DNA of 64,000 nucleotides from Toxorhynchites rutilus septentrionalis (GCF_029784135.1 NC_073744.1:69601093-69665092), one strand, 5' to 3'. Shown: positions 1 to 11,624, counted from the first letter of the stretch. Numbers and translations are program-made. The notes: generated by a model not told the origin, from the letters alone.

Positions 1-207
1 AATAAAAAATCGATTTTTCTGTTTTTTCCAAAGACTTTGTAGTCTAACACTAATTTTTGCTAACCAACTCAACAGCGTGTCCATTTCAGCTAATTCGGAG
101 CTTAAATGATGTGTATTCCATCGATGAGTATTGATTTTTCACGAAGTTACAGCATATCAAAAATCACCTAAATTTTTCGACTTCGCACTCTGTTCCTTTT
201 TTTTTGA
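1..207. other. A+T-rich sequence, nothing recognised
   Basis: This stretch has no open frame of note and no repeat that I can match elsewhere in the window. It ends at the direct repeat GTGTACAT that precedes the first SINE. Confidence 0.5.
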
Positions 208-215
208 GTGTACAT

Positions 216-496
216 CTTCTTCTTCTTCTTCAATGGCACTAACGTTCCTAGAGGAACTTCGCCGTCTCAACGTAGTATTACTTGCGTCATTTTTATTAGT
301 ACTTAGTTGAGATTTCTATGCCAAATAACACGCCTTGCCTTGAATGCATTCTGAGTGGCAAGCTCTAGAATACGCGTGATCACAGTGCAAGTCGGAGGAA
401 ATTTCTTTGACGAAAAATTCCCCCGACCAGAACGGGAATTGAACCCGAACCCCCGGCATGTTAGTTATGACGCTAACCACTCGGCCACGGGAGCAC
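216..496 (-). mobile_element. tRNA-derived SINE (family A), full length
   Basis: Read on the minus strand, the element starts with a tRNA-like head: box A (TGGCCGAGTGGTTAGCG) and box B (GGTTCAATTCCCG). It continues with a non-tRNA body and ends in a GAA-type triplet tail. Three other long copies lie at about 15.4, 23.0 and 50.8 kb. The octamer GTGTACAT is present immediately left of the tail (208-215) and again at 531-538, beyond a short second head piece. SINEs of this type are Pol III transcribed and moved by LINE enzymes; that is family knowledge. An ORF of 132 codons crossing it is fortuitous. Confidence 0.85.
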
Positions 497-507
497 ACAT
501 GGAATGT

Positions 508-534
508 GTGCTTCCGTGGCCGAGTGGTTAGTGT
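508..534 (+). mobile_element. 27-bp head-only SINE A stub with flanking direct repeats
   Basis: The stub contains only the first ~27 nt of the SINE head, through box A, in the opposite orientation to the neighbouring full copy. It is flanked by the perfect 11-bp direct repeat ACATGGAATGT at 497-507 and 535-545. It has no body or tail, which is the reverse of the usual 5' truncation. Confidence 0.7.
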
Positions 535-545
535 ACATGGAATGT

Positions 546-2207
546 TATAAATGGGGATGTCAAACAATGTACTAAAACTAAATTTTAGGTGTACCTTTAA
601 TGTCAGGATTTTTTGATGTTCAACTTTTGATTTCGAAGGAAGCGAAGCAATATGCACTGGAAACAAAAATCCGTAGCAATCCGTAATGATTTGGCATACG
701 GGTGTGTATTTCACGTAAAAATGAAAACCAATTTGAGCAAAAGTTGTTTTGCAATCCTTCTCAAGCCCGATATCGCGCCCACCTACGGTTAGTGAGCGAT
801 TTTACCGCACTTAACGATGTGTGTGCTGGCCACGTAGGGAAATAAGCAGCGAAATCTTGACAGAGAAAATGTTTGAACGCCGAAAGTAGTGCGCGGTAAG
901 ACTCGCCTACCTTCTATAGAATCTTGCCCTTTCCATCCCACACGACGCAAGTTCATGTTGCCGGGGATCACATTTGTTCCTTTGTACCGCGGTGGTTATG
1001 AATCATAACGTGGAAAAGAATTACTTGCTCTTTTATGTGGGTGTTTTTCAAAGCATGACTTTACAAAAATCTTACCGCAATGAGAAAAAAAACAACAAAT
1101 TTGCTAGGATCGAACATATATACACATCTTCCACCAACTCTGAGAAAAAAACAGTATAAAAAATAATGGTAAGAATTGAGAATTGCAGTACTGCGCTGCA
1201 TGCAGTCTTCTTACCTCGCGGTGCTCCCTGCTACATTGTAATCTTTATTCATTCATTGTGGTTAAAAAGGATTTCCTAAATGGCTTTTTTAATTCCGTTC
1301 CCGAACAAGAAGGTTGCGCTGCATTGAGGATGCTTGAAGTTACATTAATATTAATGGCTGCTTCTATAGGGAATGTGTTAGCAAGTTCACCTTTTGGAAA
1401 CACATCGGTGAAATCCAGCCCACGACGTTCGACTTTTTCCCTCTCTCTACATTATTTTCCCAATACTGGCTGCGGTATGCAACGAAAAATAAACAATCGC
1501 ATTGCCACTATCCGTATTCAGATGATTCATGTTGATCACTTTATAGCGGTTTTCCGCTTTTCGTTTTTTGCACCAATCGTGTCTACTACAAACTTTTTCC
1601 AATCCAGTTTCAATGCCAAAAAGTAGCACGCCAAAGTGTACTTCCGCTGTGAAACGATCTGCTGGCGTTCTAGCTAGTTCTAGCTACAGGTAAGCTTACT
1701 AACAAGAAATTTGTTTTCAAGATTGATTGAGCCGAGCTTCTTCATGCTGGCCCAGCTTCTTGGCTCTCGCTTATACCTGGTGTTGGTGGCGGTGCAATTT
1801 TTTTTGATACTTGTGCACGGCATTTGGCAGCACCGAGCCGAGCCTTTCAAATTGAACTTTGTTTGAATAAGAAGAAAGCCGGAAGTCGACGTTAGTGCAT
1901 CAATGCCGCAGAAGTGAAGCGTTTTTGGAGGGGCAACCACAACCACTTCGCATGAGCAGTGAAAACTACACAGTTTGTTTTTGATGATTGAAATGGCAAA
2001 AGAAAGGCGGAACATAAAAAACACCTAACGAAACGGTACGGAATACGGAAAGGGAACGAAAAGATTTCGGCGGAAAGCCAATAAAATCCAACATTCCTGA
2101 GAGGCTAATTCATCTATTAGGGCGTTGAGTCACGTTCTAAAGATACTTTAACTTTTGCAGGTAATGGGAGCGTTTCAGGTAGAATTTATACGATATTTCT
2201 AAACACA
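546..2207. other. no gene recognised
   Basis: A+T-rich non-coding-looking DNA with a relatively G+C-richer block at about 780-970. That block has a 60-codon minus-strand frame with no recognisable motif. The overlapping frames at 1183-1626 and 1680-2024 have no family signature and no splice or promoter context that I can defend. Confidence 0.4.
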
Positions 2208-2445
2208 GGGGGCTTCGTAGCCAATTGGTTGCGCGTTCGCTTACTAAGCGATTGATCGTGAGATCAAAACTCAGGGCCTTCAACTTGACCATCTTTGAGT
2301 TGTTATAGAATAACGACGTCCACGCCACAGTAGTCAGTAATGGATATCGATTCATGGTCGGAGTCGTGGGCTCTCTCCATCCATACAAGCTCTGCTTGCA
2401 ACAAGAAACATCATCCTGATGTGCTATTAATAACACAACAATGAT
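2208..2445 (+). mobile_element. tRNA-derived SINE (family B, Gecko-like)
   Basis: The first ~75 nt resemble a tRNA: GTAGCCAATTGGTTG looks like box A, and GTGAGATCAAAACTC lies where box B belongs. The body that follows is unlike family A, and the element ends near short AAC/ATG repeats. Family B occurs once in the window. Its organisation resembles tRNA-related SINEs described from Aedes, such as Gecko; I make that name as a suggestion from memory, not from an alignment. Confidence 0.6.
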
Positions 2446-2741
2446 GATATCAACTGTCTTTACTGTCCAGTCTTGAACGGATGGAATACCCTTACGCCTA
2501 TATGGCTACTGTGTAATTTACTATATGAATAGAAACGATAAACATTTAACATGTACACAATGAAATCCGGCTTTAACAACTAAAATGCAAATGAGCCTAG
2601 ATAAACAAAAATGGGATAAAAACAAATTTCTAAACACAGTTTTATTTTTGCAAAAGAATCATTCCGAGTTACAATCATATACGGTATACTTTCTGTGAGA
2701 GGTTTGCTCAGTTTCAAAATGTTGTTCATCATTTGAACTAT

Positions 2742-3460
2742 TTTTGAAGTAGAACTTCGTCTTTCAGGAAGAGTGCCAAATCGGAAAACAGGAAATGATT
2801 TTATGAAATAAAGTTAACGTTAACAACTATTTTCGCTGTGAACAAAATTTGATGATTTGGTATTGGTATTACCAATCGAATTTGAACTTCCCCAATATTT
2901 GTTTAATCTGTTATACATTACGATTCCATAGACCGAATATGGTTTAAATTGACGGAAACGGGAAGGATCCCTATTTTTACATAAATTTGTTCTGTCCATT
3001 TTAGTTCTTACCTACCCATGCCGTCAATAACGAGCAATTTACGTTGCAGCGGTTTGGTGTGCCATCGTGTCAACATCGGTTGCCGGCGTGCGTCGAGCGA
3101 GTTCAAGAACTGCCTTCTTCGAGGCATAAGCGGAGTTTAGGTCAGGTTTTCAAAATGACTAAAGACGAATGAACTAAAAAGTTCAAAGTCTCTATAGAAA
3201 CCGAAACGAACCTATAATATAGAAAACGAAGGAAGATAGCTATATTTGCAACTTAAATTCCACTGCACAACTATTACGTTGACGCTATGGTATGTACAGT
3301 GGATCTTCGCTGAGGCCATTTGTCAGTCTATTTATGAACTCACAACATCGAACATCGCTTGTGTTGCTTGGGCTGCATCATCACGAGGGTTTCGTTCCAT
3401 TTTGAGCACAGGACTCGAGCGAATATCTCACTTGATTCCCCCTCTATCATTGTAATCAAT
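2742..3460 (-). repeat. hairpin-bounded repeat, type II (partial)
   Basis: Read on the minus strand, its 3' end is a degenerate GACGAAGTTCTACTTC hairpin. Its interior matches the type II copies at 13.4, 42.1, 47.5 and 51.3 kb (shared AGTGCCAAATCGGAAAAC and AAGTTAACGTTAA blocks). The 5' end module is missing. A GAGAC...GTCTC inverted-repeat module lies at about 3162-3195. The frames inside are not coding. Confidence 0.65.
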
Positions 3461-3499
3461 GAAAGAAAATGAAGGGAAAAATATTATATATAAAAAGTC

Positions 3500-4549
3500 A
3501 CAGGAGGGTTGTGTCCGTGACACGACCGCATAGTTGACGTAGGATTCCTGTTGATTTTGGATATGTTTGAAGAATTACATCGGAAAACTCCTGTGTTATG
3601 AATGAATGAAACGGTGCGTCAGAAAAAACTCACCAATGTAATACAAGATAATTACCAATACCGAACACTTTTATCAATTTTTCTCATCAGTAAAAACATG
3701 TTACTTTAATATAGAGAAAACATATTTGGAATGGAAAAGGTAATTTTCTTTTATAATTTTCACTTTCTGAGTGTTTATTCAACCCAATGCGAATTTTAAT
3801 TGGACAGCAACACCTAATACTATAAGTAGAGCATATGGGACTTTTTCTAATATTTCTTCACTTTTCCAATTTTTTTCGTCGTAAAAAACTTTCCTTGGGT
3901 GAAAATGAACACAATAAAACAGACATCTTAAACCAAACGACCCGTTCTCGAGCGGGATCACACCTTGGTTTTTATTTATGAAAATTGAAAAAATTCGTTT
4001 CATATATCAAGTTATTTTTAACACAACTGCTATCATCTACAATTTTATAATTACACTTGTGCTAAATTTTTCACAATACACGATCGATCATTGATATGAA
4101 ATTTCACGAAGTAATCAACATTCAAGTTCCAAATAAAAGTTTTATTTGCTAGAATTTATCTTATCACTAACCTTACTTGCAATATAAAAATGCCCCCAAC
4201 TTAAATATGCAATGCCGATTTCCCCCAGGCAGCTTGGTTTTGATGTCTCTGTTTGGGACCCGCCGTATATTTCGTCAATTTCGACCAATCAGAAGTGGAT
4301 ATTTCCGTTAGGATAGGGGTTGAGATTTTTCAATTGTTCGATAGTTAGTTTCATGACAAATATTATTTTCTTCAATATAAAAAATTGTTATGTAGTACGG
4401 GAAACGATTGACGCAAAAATCTCATCAACCCATCATGAAATGAATGAGCAATAAACGTTTGAAAATGGACAATTTTCACGATGTGCTCGATTTTCGATTT
4501 TCAATTTGTACCCCAATATGTTCCCGAAAGACGTAATCCTACGTCAAAA
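3500..4549 (+). repeat. hairpin-bounded repeat, type I
   Basis: The 5' end reads ACAGGAGGGTTGTGTCC, then GACACGACCGCATAG and TTGACGTAGGATTCC. The 3' end is the hairpin GACGTAATCCTACGTC plus AAAAA at 4530-4550. The interior matches copies at 12.6-13.4 and 16.2-17.3 kb but lacks about 200 bp containing a histone-like stem-loop. On the minus strand, a CCAAT box (in CGACCAATCAG, near 4285) and a TATA-like TTTATATT (near 4185) have the same spacing as in the 17-kb copy. Confidence 0.75.
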
Positions 4550-5190
4550 ATATATATAAAAAGGAGCTGTTATATAGCTTTCTCTAAGAGACGAATGAAC
4601 TCTCAGAGTTTAAAGTCTCTCTAATTCAATACCTTCCTTCCTTCCTATAGCTTTCTCTGTTTGTTCTATTTCAGTTACTGGACACACAAACACTGAGAGA
4701 GAGCGAAATTATTCTGCTCGCGAGCGATAAACTTCTACGCTTCGTATATTATGAACCTGTCCATTAGGGTGCCAATGAATGTATGGGAAAAAATCGATCC
4801 TAAAATTTCAAATAGTTACCCTATACAAAATGTTCACCACTTCGAAAAAATCGGGAAAATCGGGGATTTCGAAAAAAAATTGATACGAAATGTCTTAAAA
4901 TTGCATGAAACGTCGAGATCTTGTGTCATCTCGGAAAAAAAATTGGTTCACGTTGGATTTCCATTATCCACAATCAGCGACTTCATCATATGTCCCACGA
5001 TTTTATTTTAGTTTTATCAAAGCCCTAACCTAATGGAGAAGAGGTGTGATAACTGCTAACTGCTACTTGCCTAATTATTTTCTAGCTTTTAGTACATCAT
5101 TACTTTAATCACAATGAAACCGTTTAACTTAAAAAGTTTTTTATACTTATTTTATTTCAAAATAAAAATCGGTTCACTTATGTAGAAGTT
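4550..5190. other. non-coding, with a GAGAC...GTCTC module
   Basis: The stretch contains the inverted-repeat module at about 4590-4620 followed by a TTCC tandem tail. The 86-codon frame at 4751-5011 shows no recognised motif. Confidence 0.45.
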
Positions 5191-5336
5191 ATTAAAATTT
5201 GTTGCGTGAGCGTTTAATCTGAAAGACCCTATACTATCATCAGCATATTCATCAGCTTGGGCTTCGCGCCATAACATTCTCTCAGCCCGTTCAAAATCTT
5301 CTTGAATTAGTACAGACCATCCCGGAGACGGTAATA

Positions 5337-5792
5337 CAGAGTAACTTCGATATAACGTACATTTTACTTACAAAATTATACGCTGTATCGAATTGTACGT
5401 TATATCGAAGCACAATAAGAAACATAGAAACGTAGCTTATATTACTTCATTGTGTTGCTGGTTGAGTAAGATTATTGAATAAATTCAACTAGAATACGAA
5501 GACAACCTTCTCTTGATGTTTCCCTTCGTACTATTGATTAAAATTTGATTCATTTAGAATCCGGAATCACAAAACAGTTGTACTTCGGTTAAAGGTACAA
5601 AACAAGCTTTAGTATCAAAATACAGATTATTTATAGTTCTTTCAGAAAAAAAAATTCAAAAACAAAAAAAAATCCTTTGGATTTTGAAAATGTGTACGTT
5701 ATATCGAGGTAAATTGTACGTTATATCGAGGTAAATTGTACGTTATATCGAGTGACGTTATAACGAGGGTACGTTATATCGAAGTTCTCCTG
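5337..5792. mobile_element. pogo/Tigger-like MITE
   Basis: The terminal inverted repeats begin CAG and share AACTTCGATATAACGTAC. They are flanked by TA at 5335-5336 and 5793-5794. Internal near-copies of GTACGTTATATCGAGGTAA are tandem near the right end (5695-5760). It has no transposase. CAG termini with a TA duplication fit pogo-type elements. It lies inside the BEL/Pao fragment. Confidence 0.8.
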
Positions 5793-6482
5793 TACGTAGG
5801 CCATGGGTCGAAGCAGCTGTTCCCACTTGGAAAATCTGGTACAATCAACGACTCTCGACTGTATGACTTCGCAATGTATATGTATTGAACGTAGCTTCTC
5901 TGGAACCTCGTGAGGTTCTTTAAACTTTTCAGTTAGCCAATACTCCTCAGGTTGCAGAAGAAACTCCGGTACTCTGAACCATGAAGCGGTTGACATCAAG
6001 TTTGGACTTTTGTTCCACTTAGTTGCTTCATCTGCAATGTTCTGTTTCCCTGGAATGAATCTCCACTCATCGACGGAAGTTTCCTCCAATATCTCTCCGA
6101 CCCTAACTGCTAGATATTGACGGTATCTCCGAGCATCTCGAATACAGAGTTCAAATCCATGACAGAACTGTACTGGAATCGCTCCGTAGGAATCGGAGAA
6201 CTGCGCGGAGCGTATGATTTTCTGCGATGGACTTCAGCAAATGAACTTCCATGACCGCAGCTTGTAACTCAAGACGTGGAATTGATAATGGGTTCAACGG
6301 AGCAACTTAAGCCTTTGAATTCACTAGTATACAACGCATTCAAAATAACAGCGGATAACTCGAAGTACCGCCAGTCCTTGCATCTTCCCAATCCATTCCT
6401 TCCAAACTGTTAAAACTTCGTTCGGTACAGGGTCATCCCATCCAGTACTATATCGACAGAGTTCTTGGATAATTATCTTACC

Positions 6483-6927
6483 CAGTCTTCAGAAAACAAA
6501 CGCAGCGCTGCGCTTGAGTTTAATTTTCATCAGCGCGCGCTCAAAGAGAACTCGTATTCTATCTTGGTCCAAAGAGCACACAATTCATAAGCACGACAGC
6601 GCAAAATACCCGGTGCAGAACTCAGATACTAAATATTTCTTCTCACTTGTGTGATGCGCGTCTCATTCTATATATATACACACACATACACATCAAATTC
6701 TAGCGCCCGCTTTGTCTTCGTTCGTTCTAAGCAAAGCATTAAAACAACAGCGCGCCTCCATTTGAACCGTATACGCTTGTGAGAAGAAAAATATCTCAAC
6801 AGAGAGAGCAATCCAGTTTCAAGCGCGCAGTATAGAAACACGGCGCAAATTTCAGCGTAAAACTCAGCTTAACACTGGGCGCAAATCTCTTGTTGCGCAT
6901 CAGCACCGAGTTGCATTCTGAAGACTG
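6483..6927. mobile_element. hAT-type MITE with 8-bp target duplication
   Basis: The ends are CAGTCTTCAGAA and its complement TTCTGAAGACTG. The perfect 8-bp duplication ATCTTACC flanks it (6475-6482 and 6928-6935). CAG ends and 8-bp duplications are typical of hAT transposons. The interior is non-coding with repeated GCGC-rich motifs and a TATATACACACA run. It interrupts the RT/RNase H part of the BEL/Pao fragment. Confidence 0.88.
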
Positions 6928-7009
6928 ATCTTACCGTGTATCAGTAGATGGGAAATAAGACCGAGTGGATCAAACGTATCGAAGGTTCTGATATTTACAC
7001 TTGAAAAAG

Positions 7010-7890
7010 TAAAAGTGAATTATATTCGTGATATGACCGCAAGCTAATCGTAGGTCTATCGTTGACTTGGTAATCATTTGTTTGAAGTTACATCTGAATC
7101 AATTCTCATTGAACGAATGGATATTTCCTAAACTTGCTGAACGATCTTCTTGTAAATGAGTGTGTGGATGAGTATAAGTATTGAGTTATAATTGATGCAG
7201 GGAAATACATAAAATTCAACTCTTTTGAACTGGTTGGTGGTCTTGAGAATGATCGATGGGTGGTTTCGTACAAGCAACTGGAGGTGGTTGATATATGATT
7301 CATTTGTGTTCTCGTGAGTACAATACACGATATTTTATTCCTATTGCCAGTATGTATACCTTCTTCTAAACATTTTGCTAGTTCCCATAAATAAAGCGAA
7401 GATAACTCTTCTCTTCTACCAACGGTCGAGAAAGGTAACCTTTGGATCGAATCATTCAAACAGCTGAAAAAATTTCGTTAAACGCCGTCTTATTCGCCTC
7501 TCAGAGAGCGGATTTATACTAGGAAATGATGCTATACGTATGGCTTATCGTTCGATTCAATACTGATTTTATGCCGAGCAATATTTCGAAGAATGATCGA
7601 GAATTATATTGTGCCAGCGTGCCTCCGGTTCAAAGTTATTTCCTTATGTTTTGAGAGTTAATCTTGCATAAAATTTAAGCCTTGGTTGAAAACAAAACCG
7701 AACTTGAGAAAAAAAACAAAACCAGGATTGGTAGAGATTTAAGGTAGTTCGCAATGTTCATGGAAGAGTACGAGCGCCAGCATTACGCTGCTATGTGCTT
7801 TTTCCACTGTTGAAGCAAAATATATCGAAACTTTTTTAGCTTCTTAATTCTATTTCTGATCTACTCTGATCACTTCAAACGCTTCAAACA
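7010..7890. other. no gene; short HBR type IV-like end at 7025-7130
   Basis: The text around 7030-7100 (GACCGCAAGCTAATCGTAGGT then CTATCGTTGACTTGG) resembles the 5' end of the type IV repeats at 24.4 and 30.0 kb. The rest is A+T-rich with overlapping frames that lack motifs. Confidence 0.4.
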
Positions 7891-8165
7891 TCACGTCCCA
7901 AATTGAGTTTGTCGTTTACGTTGTTCTGTTTCCCCCTAAATCCTCGCGTGGCGCCATCTTCTGCCTGACCGATACCGACATTGTAACGCTTCAAAATTAA
8001 TCAAACAATTTTCCTTGTGGATTTTTATTACCAGAAAAGAAAGCTAAATACTCGAAACACTTATTCCAACAATGTCCTAGCGAAATTGAATGTGATGACA
8101 GTGCGAAAAAAACTTGCAAGTTCACAAAAAGTACGAAAAGTCTGCTGCTTTGTTTCCCCTCCCAC

Positions 8166-8175
8166 TGTTATAAAA
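8166..8175 (+). promoter_or_regulatory. candidate TATA box (TATAAAAG)
   Basis: TATAAAAG lies in a locally G+C-richer, apparently single-copy stretch, about 400 bp upstream of an ATG that opens a well-composed short frame. No convincing arthropod initiator lies 25-35 bp downstream. The assignment rests on the motif alone. Confidence 0.3.
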
Positions 8176-8569
8176 GACGGATGGAACGGAAGGGGCGCGC
8201 CTGGAAAAGCGAAAAACTGAAGGCAAACTGGAGCGAGGGTTAAAACAAGGGAAAGACATTTACAGTTCTCGGAAGTAGGTGCAGTGAGCCGGAATATTAC
8301 GTATAACTTGAGCGTTCAGCCAAACTTTCCAAATTGTCAGATGAGAAGGATGTTCAATTCGCTGGACTTGGGTGATTTATTTATTTGCGATGTCCGGTTT
8401 CATGCATGGCTTTGGAAACTCGTCAGTCTTGGTAATTTTGTAATATTTCTGGTGATTTTAGAGTTTTTAAATGTCATTTTGGTTTATTCGCTTCAACTGA
8501 ACTAGTTTGTTATTGAGCATCCTGAGTTTTTGAGTCCGACAGTGGATTTCACCGCGTAGTAGGACAAGA

Positions 8570-8740
8570 TGAACAATCACGGAAAAGCTGGTACCGAACT
8601 GGTGCCCGAGCAGTGTGCCACCATTGAGTTCAGGAAAAAGCGAAATCGACCAACTGAAACGAGAGGTAGCAGCTGGTACTTTCGAATTTTTCTTTATAAA
8701 TGGTTGAAAATGGCACGGAGGTTGCTTGCTCTTGAGTGAA
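8570..8740 (+). CDS. possible first coding exon of an unrecognised gene
   Basis: An ATG at 8570 opens a 56-codon frame, MNNHGKAGTELVPEQC then ATIEFRKKRNRPTETR. Its first ~35 codons are hydrophilic and richer in G+C than the surroundings. A possible splice donor (GAGAG/GTAGCA) follows the ETR codons. I see no domain, no acceptor-bearing downstream exon and no homologue. It could equally be a chance frame. It is listed because 7.9-8.9 kb is one of few stretches without detectable repeats. Confidence 0.25.
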
Positions 8741-9086
8741 ACGTTACTACCCGAGAGATATCACTTTTATGCGACTTCAAATTTACTTTTCGGGAGAAAA
8801 GCCCTAGAAATGCATTCACACTTGTTCCAGCTTCACACCGGATAGTGCACTTCAATGAAGCGAGTGGGTTGGTAATTGTCATGTTCATTGAGGCGTGTGG
8901 ATCACTAGAAGGGTATGATATACGACTGGAATATCAGGAGAGGAAATTGATTCTGATGTGATCTTGCTTACATTTTCTGTTGAACTAGAAAGAATATTCA
9001 ATATAAGTTTGGAATGTAGATGTCTTGTTGGATCTTGCGTTACTTGCATCGAGTTACTACATACGGTTTTTTTGTTCGATGTTTAA

Positions 9087-11400
9087 GGGGGTATTCTAGT
9101 GTAGAGCCACGAATGTATGCTTCAGAAAAATAAAACAAAAAATATTTTTGCTATCCATTATATCATTACTAGCTGATCCGACGAACTTCGTACCGTCCAA
9201 AATAGATTTTTTGATTTGAATACTTTCAAACATCCATGTTTTCTTACTAAGTGAACGTTAGTGAGTTCAATCACTGAACTCTTCATTGATTGATTACCCT
9301 TTGACCCTTTAGAATTTCCTTTTAATATAAATTATCTAGTACTTCTTCAAAAATTCGTCCTCATAATATAAAATTATTTTCAGACACAATTCTCGTTCAA
9401 GATTCTTCAAGCATTTGGAAATAACATGTTTCTCCATTGCATGGAATACATGTTTGATACAGAGAATATTACAAAATAGAGACAGCTCAAATCGGACCAT
9501 CCCTTCCTGGGGTTTAGGGCACACCAACACATTTGGCCTTCCATTTTTGTTTATATAGATAAAAGATATACGAATGCGTTATTCCGTCTGAAAATCGTTT
9601 TCCAATTTCGAACAAAAATCAATTTTGTTAGCGCCAACATCAAATGGATTAACAACGCTTAGCTGATTGTAGAACATATGGGAATTCAATTTTCCGAATT
9701 TCCCGATTTTTCTCTCCGCCATATTGATCTACGGGAAGAGACGAATACTACGAAATATAGATGACTCAAATTGAACTATTCCTTCCTCGGGTTTTGCGCT
9801 AACCAACAGATTTTGCCTTACATTTTTATTTATATATATAAGATATGGAAATGTGTTATTTCGCCTGAAAATCCATTTCCACTTACGAACAATGATCAAT
9901 TTCGATAGCGCAAACATCGAATGGACTAACAACGCTTATTATGATGTAATTTTCGAACATGTGGGAATTCAATTTTTCGAATTTTCCGACCTTCCTTCAG
10001 GATTTTCCGAAAATTTTCCGATTTTTCTCTCCACTATATTGATCTACGGGAAGAGACGAATACAACAAAATAAAGAAGGCTAAAATCGGACCATCCCTTC
10101 TTCGGATTTTCCGCTTACCAACAGATTTTGCCTTACATTTTTATTTATATAGATGCTAGCTGACACGGCAAACTTCGTCCCGCCCAAAATTTATTTTTCG
10201 CTATCACATCCACTTTTTCTTACTAAGCGCTGTTCATGGGTCCAATCGCACAATAATCCATTGATTGATCTTCTAATCTACCCTTTAAAATTACCTTTTA
10301 CTATAAAATTCCTAGTACCTTCTACCAAAACTCGACATTATAATATCATATTATTTTCAGACACAATTCTCGTTCAAGATTTTTCAACCACTTGCAAATA
10401 ACATGTTTCTCCGTTACGTTACATGCCAAATTTGGTTTCATTTGCTTGATTAATTCTCGAGTAATGCGGAAAGTTGTGTTTCATTTGTATGGCAGACCCC
10501 CCCCTAAGAGAGGGGGGGGAGGGGTATCTAACCACCATAGAAACGTTTATGGCACCCTAAAGTCTCCATATGCCTAATTTGGTTTAATTTTTTTGATTAA
10601 TTCTCGAGTAATGCAGAAATTTGTGTTTCATTTGTATGGCAGCACCCCCTTAAAGAGAAGGGGGGTATCTAACCACAATAGAATCATTTATTGCACCCTA
10701 AAAACTCCACACGGCAAATTTCGTTTCATTTGCTTGATTAATTCTCGAGAAATTTTGAAATTTTTGTTTCATTTGTATGCTCCCCCTTAGAGAGGGAGGA
10801 GGGGTCTCAAACTGTCACGAAAACCATTCCCGGCCGCAAAAAGCCCTACATACCTATTTTTATGTCAATCGGTTCATTTGTTTCCGAGTCCATAAGAATC
10901 AGAAAGACAGACAGACATCACTCCAATTTTATATATATATATATAGATTTGTTTATCTATCTTTTAACAATAAAACAAAAAATTAACGGAAGAAGATATT
11001 CAAAATTTGAATAGCTACAAGATAATGAAGTGAGAGGGTTAAAAAAATCTAGCCATCATCTACACGATATCAGCTCTTCTGGTAATCTGAGACGAAAAAA
11101 ATGAACAGATTCTGAATCAGTAAAGATGCCGCTATCACATGAGCCTCGGGCAAGTTAAAAACATGTTTTTGATAAAATGGAAGCCGTTCGAAGAAAAAAA
11201 TGCCATTTTTAACGTTTTTCCTCATGATTCTAGATTTTTTTTAAAAATATTTAAATTATAATTTTTCATTGGTTCATGCGATAGAGAGATGCATACAGAT
11301 ATTATATGAATCCGACATAAATCGGTTCAGTAGAGCTTGAGATAAACTAGTTTCGAGAAAAATGCGTTTGATGTTTTGTGTCAAGGCCGTACTAGATTAG
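9087..11400. mobile_element. TTAA-type MITE, copy 1, split by another element
   Basis: TTAA (9083-9086) is followed by GGGGGTATTCTAG. The left ~80 bp and the part from 10948 onward match the uninterrupted copy at 56580-57071, including TTTGTTTATCTATC, GATTCTGAATCAGTAAAGAT and the A-rich part. The right TTAA end is not recognisable here. TTAA targets are used by piggyBac-like and related transposons; no transposase is present. Confidence 0.65.
9168..10945 (+). mobile_element. interspersed element with ACTAGCTGATCC start and TATATATAG end
   Basis: The element starts ACTAGCTGATCCGACGAACT and ends with CAGACAGACAG and a TATATA run. Inside are imperfect ~100-bp tandem modules, each with TTTCATTTGTATG followed by C- and G-rich CCCCC/AGGGG blocks. 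A second copy starts at 27970. The empty equivalent at about 56665 shows the insertion point. It has no coding capacity. The class is unresolved: no clear TSD, so a Helitron-like or degenerate non-LTR origin are both possible. Confidence 0.6.
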
Positions 11401-11559
11401 ATACCACATCACTAAAATGGCAATAGCTCGATAAATAACGGGATTTTCGAAAAGTTCTTTCTAGGGTATGTTCTTGAATGTCTGTACTTCGGAAATATGA
11501 ATATAATTTAGATTTATTTCCGATTTCTAGACTAGACACCCTTAACGAAATGCGAACAA

Positions 11560-11624
11560 TGAAATGCAAACGAAACATGGAAAACAGCAGCGGCTCCGAA
11601 AAAAGCTTCCGCTGCCAAAAAGTA
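11560..11624 (+). pseudogene. histone H1-like C-terminal coding remnant
   Basis: The frame ending at the TAA at 11622-11624 reads TAAAPKKASAAKK, an alanine/lysine/proline-rich end typical of linker histone H1 tails. Seventy nucleotides downstream lies a perfect histone-type stem-loop. The upstream ~60 bp soon loses coding character, so only the 3' end survives. A similar 3' end is found in inverted orientation at 17.8 kb. The tail composition alone is low complexity; the stem-loop makes the call credible. Confidence 0.55.

Larger units (their letters stand above)
5195..7000 (-). pseudogene. BEL/Pao retrotransposon pol fragment, interrupted by two MITEs
   Basis: Translated from right to left, the segment gives pol-like blocks in order: TFDPLGLISHLLIHGK, then GWDDPVP (end of RT), PRLELQAAV (RNase H start), EWRFIPGKQNIADEATKW, WFRVPEFLLQPEEYW, and EDFERAERMLWREAQADE leading to the integrase region. 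These are characteristic of BEL/Pao elements. Stops and frame changes are frequent. The fragment has no gag, protease, LTR or integrase core. Two MITEs (6483-6927 and 5337-5792) split it, and the blocks resume on both sides of each, so they arrived after the retroelement. Confidence 0.85.
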
